Made by a program: the position numbers and the translations under genes
NCBI GenBank assembly: GCA_963973455.1
Contig: CAXAZF010000002.1
Span: 124,001 to 188,000, forward strand
Reading direction: 5' to 3'
DNA: 64,000 nucleotides
Source: Marixanthomonas sp002364245
GTDB taxonomy: Bacteria; Bacteroidota; Bacteroidia; Flavobacteriales; Flavobacteriaceae
In this document: positions 63,091 through 64,000 of the stretch, piece by piece
Position numbering within the stretch: position 1 is the stretch's first letter
How the letters are laid out: each line of letters opens with the position of its first letter
The notes under the pieces: model-generated
Databases searched by the model: none
What the model was told of the DNA's origin: nothing
Seen by the model: the letters and a program-made list of their open reading frames with translations, nothing else

Positions 63091-63714
63091 TTACATTTTA
63101 AAAACCGAATCGGAAACCGGCACATTAATCTGTTTGTTCTTAAAGGTAATCAACGTAAAATCATCTGAAGGCTCTATCAATTTTAATTGCGTTACTTGAT
63201 AGTCTTTTTCAGAAAAACTAAGCTGAAATGAAGCTATAAAACGGCTCATTCTCTTTTCCTTTGGAATAAAATGTACTGTAAATCCTTTGTCTGATTTGTA
63301 ATATGAAATGGAAAACTCCTCGTCAATGAACATATCACCTTTAATACTATTTATAAGTAACGAATTGAAACTCTTGAACAACTTATTTGAGTTTAAATCA
63401 ATGTTTTTTATCGAGCCTGCTTCTTGTACTGTTAATTGATTTCCTTTAAAAATCACTTCGTATGCATATGGCTTGGTGTATTCCCAACGAATAGCGTTTG
63501 GGGACTTAAACGTTAATGTCCCTTCTGAAATAGCGCCATCATTTAAAAACTCCATTTGTTTTTCCTGTACAAAATCGCTTACAATGGTTTCGGTTTGTTG
63601 GGCGGTTTCCTTTACGTGTTTTTTGAATTGGTCAATTTCAGTAGATGTCAAAGGGGTTTGCGCAAAACTTTGTTGCACAAACAAACTAAATAGAATGATT
63701 ATAAAACTTCTCAT
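63091..63714 (-). CDS. LolA-like periplasmic lipoprotein/lipid carrier
   Basis: The 207-aa product has a signal peptide (about 1-18, SFA before Q) and the LolA fold: TIVSDFVQEKQMEFLNDGA, then GTLTFKSPNAIRWEYTKPY and many beta strands. LolA carries lipoproteins from the inner to the outer membrane. LolA-like proteins next to MMPL exporters in this type of cluster are thought to carry the pigment. It sits 1 base after the deacetylase stop codon and 4 bases before the dehydratase start. Confidence 0.92.
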   Translation of the reverse strand: MRSFIIILFSLFVQQSFAQTPLTSTEIDQFKKHVKETAQQTETIVSDFVQEKQMEFLNDGAISEGTLTFKSPNAIRWEYTKPYAYEVIFKGNQLTVQEAGSIKNIDLNSNKLFKSFNSLLINSIKGDMFIDEEFSISYYKSDKGFTVHFIPKEKRMSRFIASFQLSFSEKDYQVTQLKLIEPSDDFTLITFKNKQINVPVSDSVFKM

Positions 63715-63715
63715 A

Positions 63716-64000
63716 TTAATTTTTCTTTAGCAGCGTATCAATACCTACCGTTTGATATCCTTCTTTTTTCAGAAATTGCAACAAACGTTCCACAATTTCG
63801 GGGCATCGGGAATGTGTATCGTGCAATAAAATAATGGAACCCGGTAAAATACGTTTTTGTATTCGGTTAATTACTTGGCTTGGGTTTTTTACAACCGTAT
63901 CGTATGAGCGAACATTCCACCCAATTACCGTGTGATTTGTTTGTTTTAAAGCCTTTGCAATCGACGGATTGGTCACTCCATAAGGCGGTCTAAACAAGAT
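63716..64000 (-). CDS. Polysaccharide deacetylase, NodB family (partial, 3' end only)
   Basis: The right window edge cuts this gene. The visible 94 codons, starting outside the window, carry FRPPYG and ILLHDTH, the last two motifs of the NodB metal-dependent deacetylase fold. The earlier metal-binding motifs are therefore missing from view. Members remove N- or O-acetyl groups from sugars. Its neighbours suggest it belongs to the pigment cluster, perhaps on a cell-wall or glycolipid intermediate, but that is inference. It lies 1 base from the LolA gene. Confidence 0.9.
   Translation of the reverse strand: MLFRPPYGVTNPSIAKALKQTNHTVIGWNVRSYDTVVKNPSQVINRIQKRILPGSIILLHDTHSRCPEIVERLLQFLKKEGYQTVGIDTLLKKN

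Noticed and set aside
1..64000. Phage, insertion sequence, toxin-antitoxin, restriction or CRISPR components
   Set aside because: No transposase, integrase, Cas, methylase or toxin-like proteins and no repeat-spacer array were seen. The gene set is chromosomal core plus one pigment cluster.

Overview
The window is a chromosomal segment from a member of the Flavobacteriaceae (phylum Bacteroidota). The evidence is low GC with dense A/T-rich intergenic DNA, the gliding and type IX secretion protein SprA, a RemB-like protein, an alternative complex III (ActABCDEF) next to cytochrome oxidase genes, a NusA without C-terminal acidic repeats, and promoters of the Bacteroidota type (TTG, about 20 nt, TAnnTTTG). 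I see no phage, insertion sequence, CRISPR array, rRNA or tRNA. Most of the window is core genome.

Layout. 0-4 kb (+): the end of a dodecin-like gene, a thioredoxin-like DUF255 protein, an MscS channel and a secreted protein of unknown function. 3.9-11.7 kb (-): an ABC ATPase, two FtsX-type permeases, two HlyD-type adaptors and a TolC-type channel form a MacAB-TolC-like efflux operon that ends in tsaB. 11.8-17.1 kb (-): heme-copper oxidase accessory genes (ctaB, two subunit III paralogues, subunit IV), then a separately promoted set of a Sco-like protein, Sco, DUF420 and a small CxxC membrane protein. 17.2-22.4 kb: a secreted metallo-beta-lactamase-fold hydrolase, RemB and two TonB-like proteins that share a Cys-containing module, then VanZ and GcvH. 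22.8-35.6 kb (-): sprA, ruvA, maeB, a small repeat protein (+), and ruvB-queG. 35.7 kb (+): a peroxiredoxin-like gene. 36.6-48.5 kb (-): the actABCDEF-ctaC-ctaD respiratory operon. 48.7 kb (+): a SPOR-domain protein. 49.2-53.6 kb (-): rimP-nusA-infB. 53.8-55.2 kb (+): a tandem universal stress protein and a lipoprotein. 55.2-64 kb (-): eight tightly packed genes that look like one end of a flexirubin/aryl-polyene pigment cluster (adenylate-forming ligase, C45 acyltransferase, cupin, MMPL exporter, GT2-DUF2062, hotdog dehydratase, LolA-like carrier, polysaccharide deacetylase). That cluster runs off the right edge.

The most interesting observation is the only gene-free stretch longer than 300 bases (36274-36616), between ctaD and the convergent peroxiredoxin gene. 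It holds two tandem minus-strand units with the same plan. Each has an inverted repeat abutting a TTG -33 box, exactly 20 nt, a TAnnTTTG -7 box, then about 75 nt with no start codon that form a small hairpin with a G-rich loop and an intrinsic terminator. The two promoters share sequence, so they look like a duplicated pair of regulated small RNA genes. I do not recognise them as a described family.

Other points worth checking are a terminator-like hairpin just upstream of rimP in the nusA operon leader, a helix-hairpin-helix domain fused to the membrane subunit ActC, and a Cys-containing module shared by RemB and its two TonB-like neighbours.
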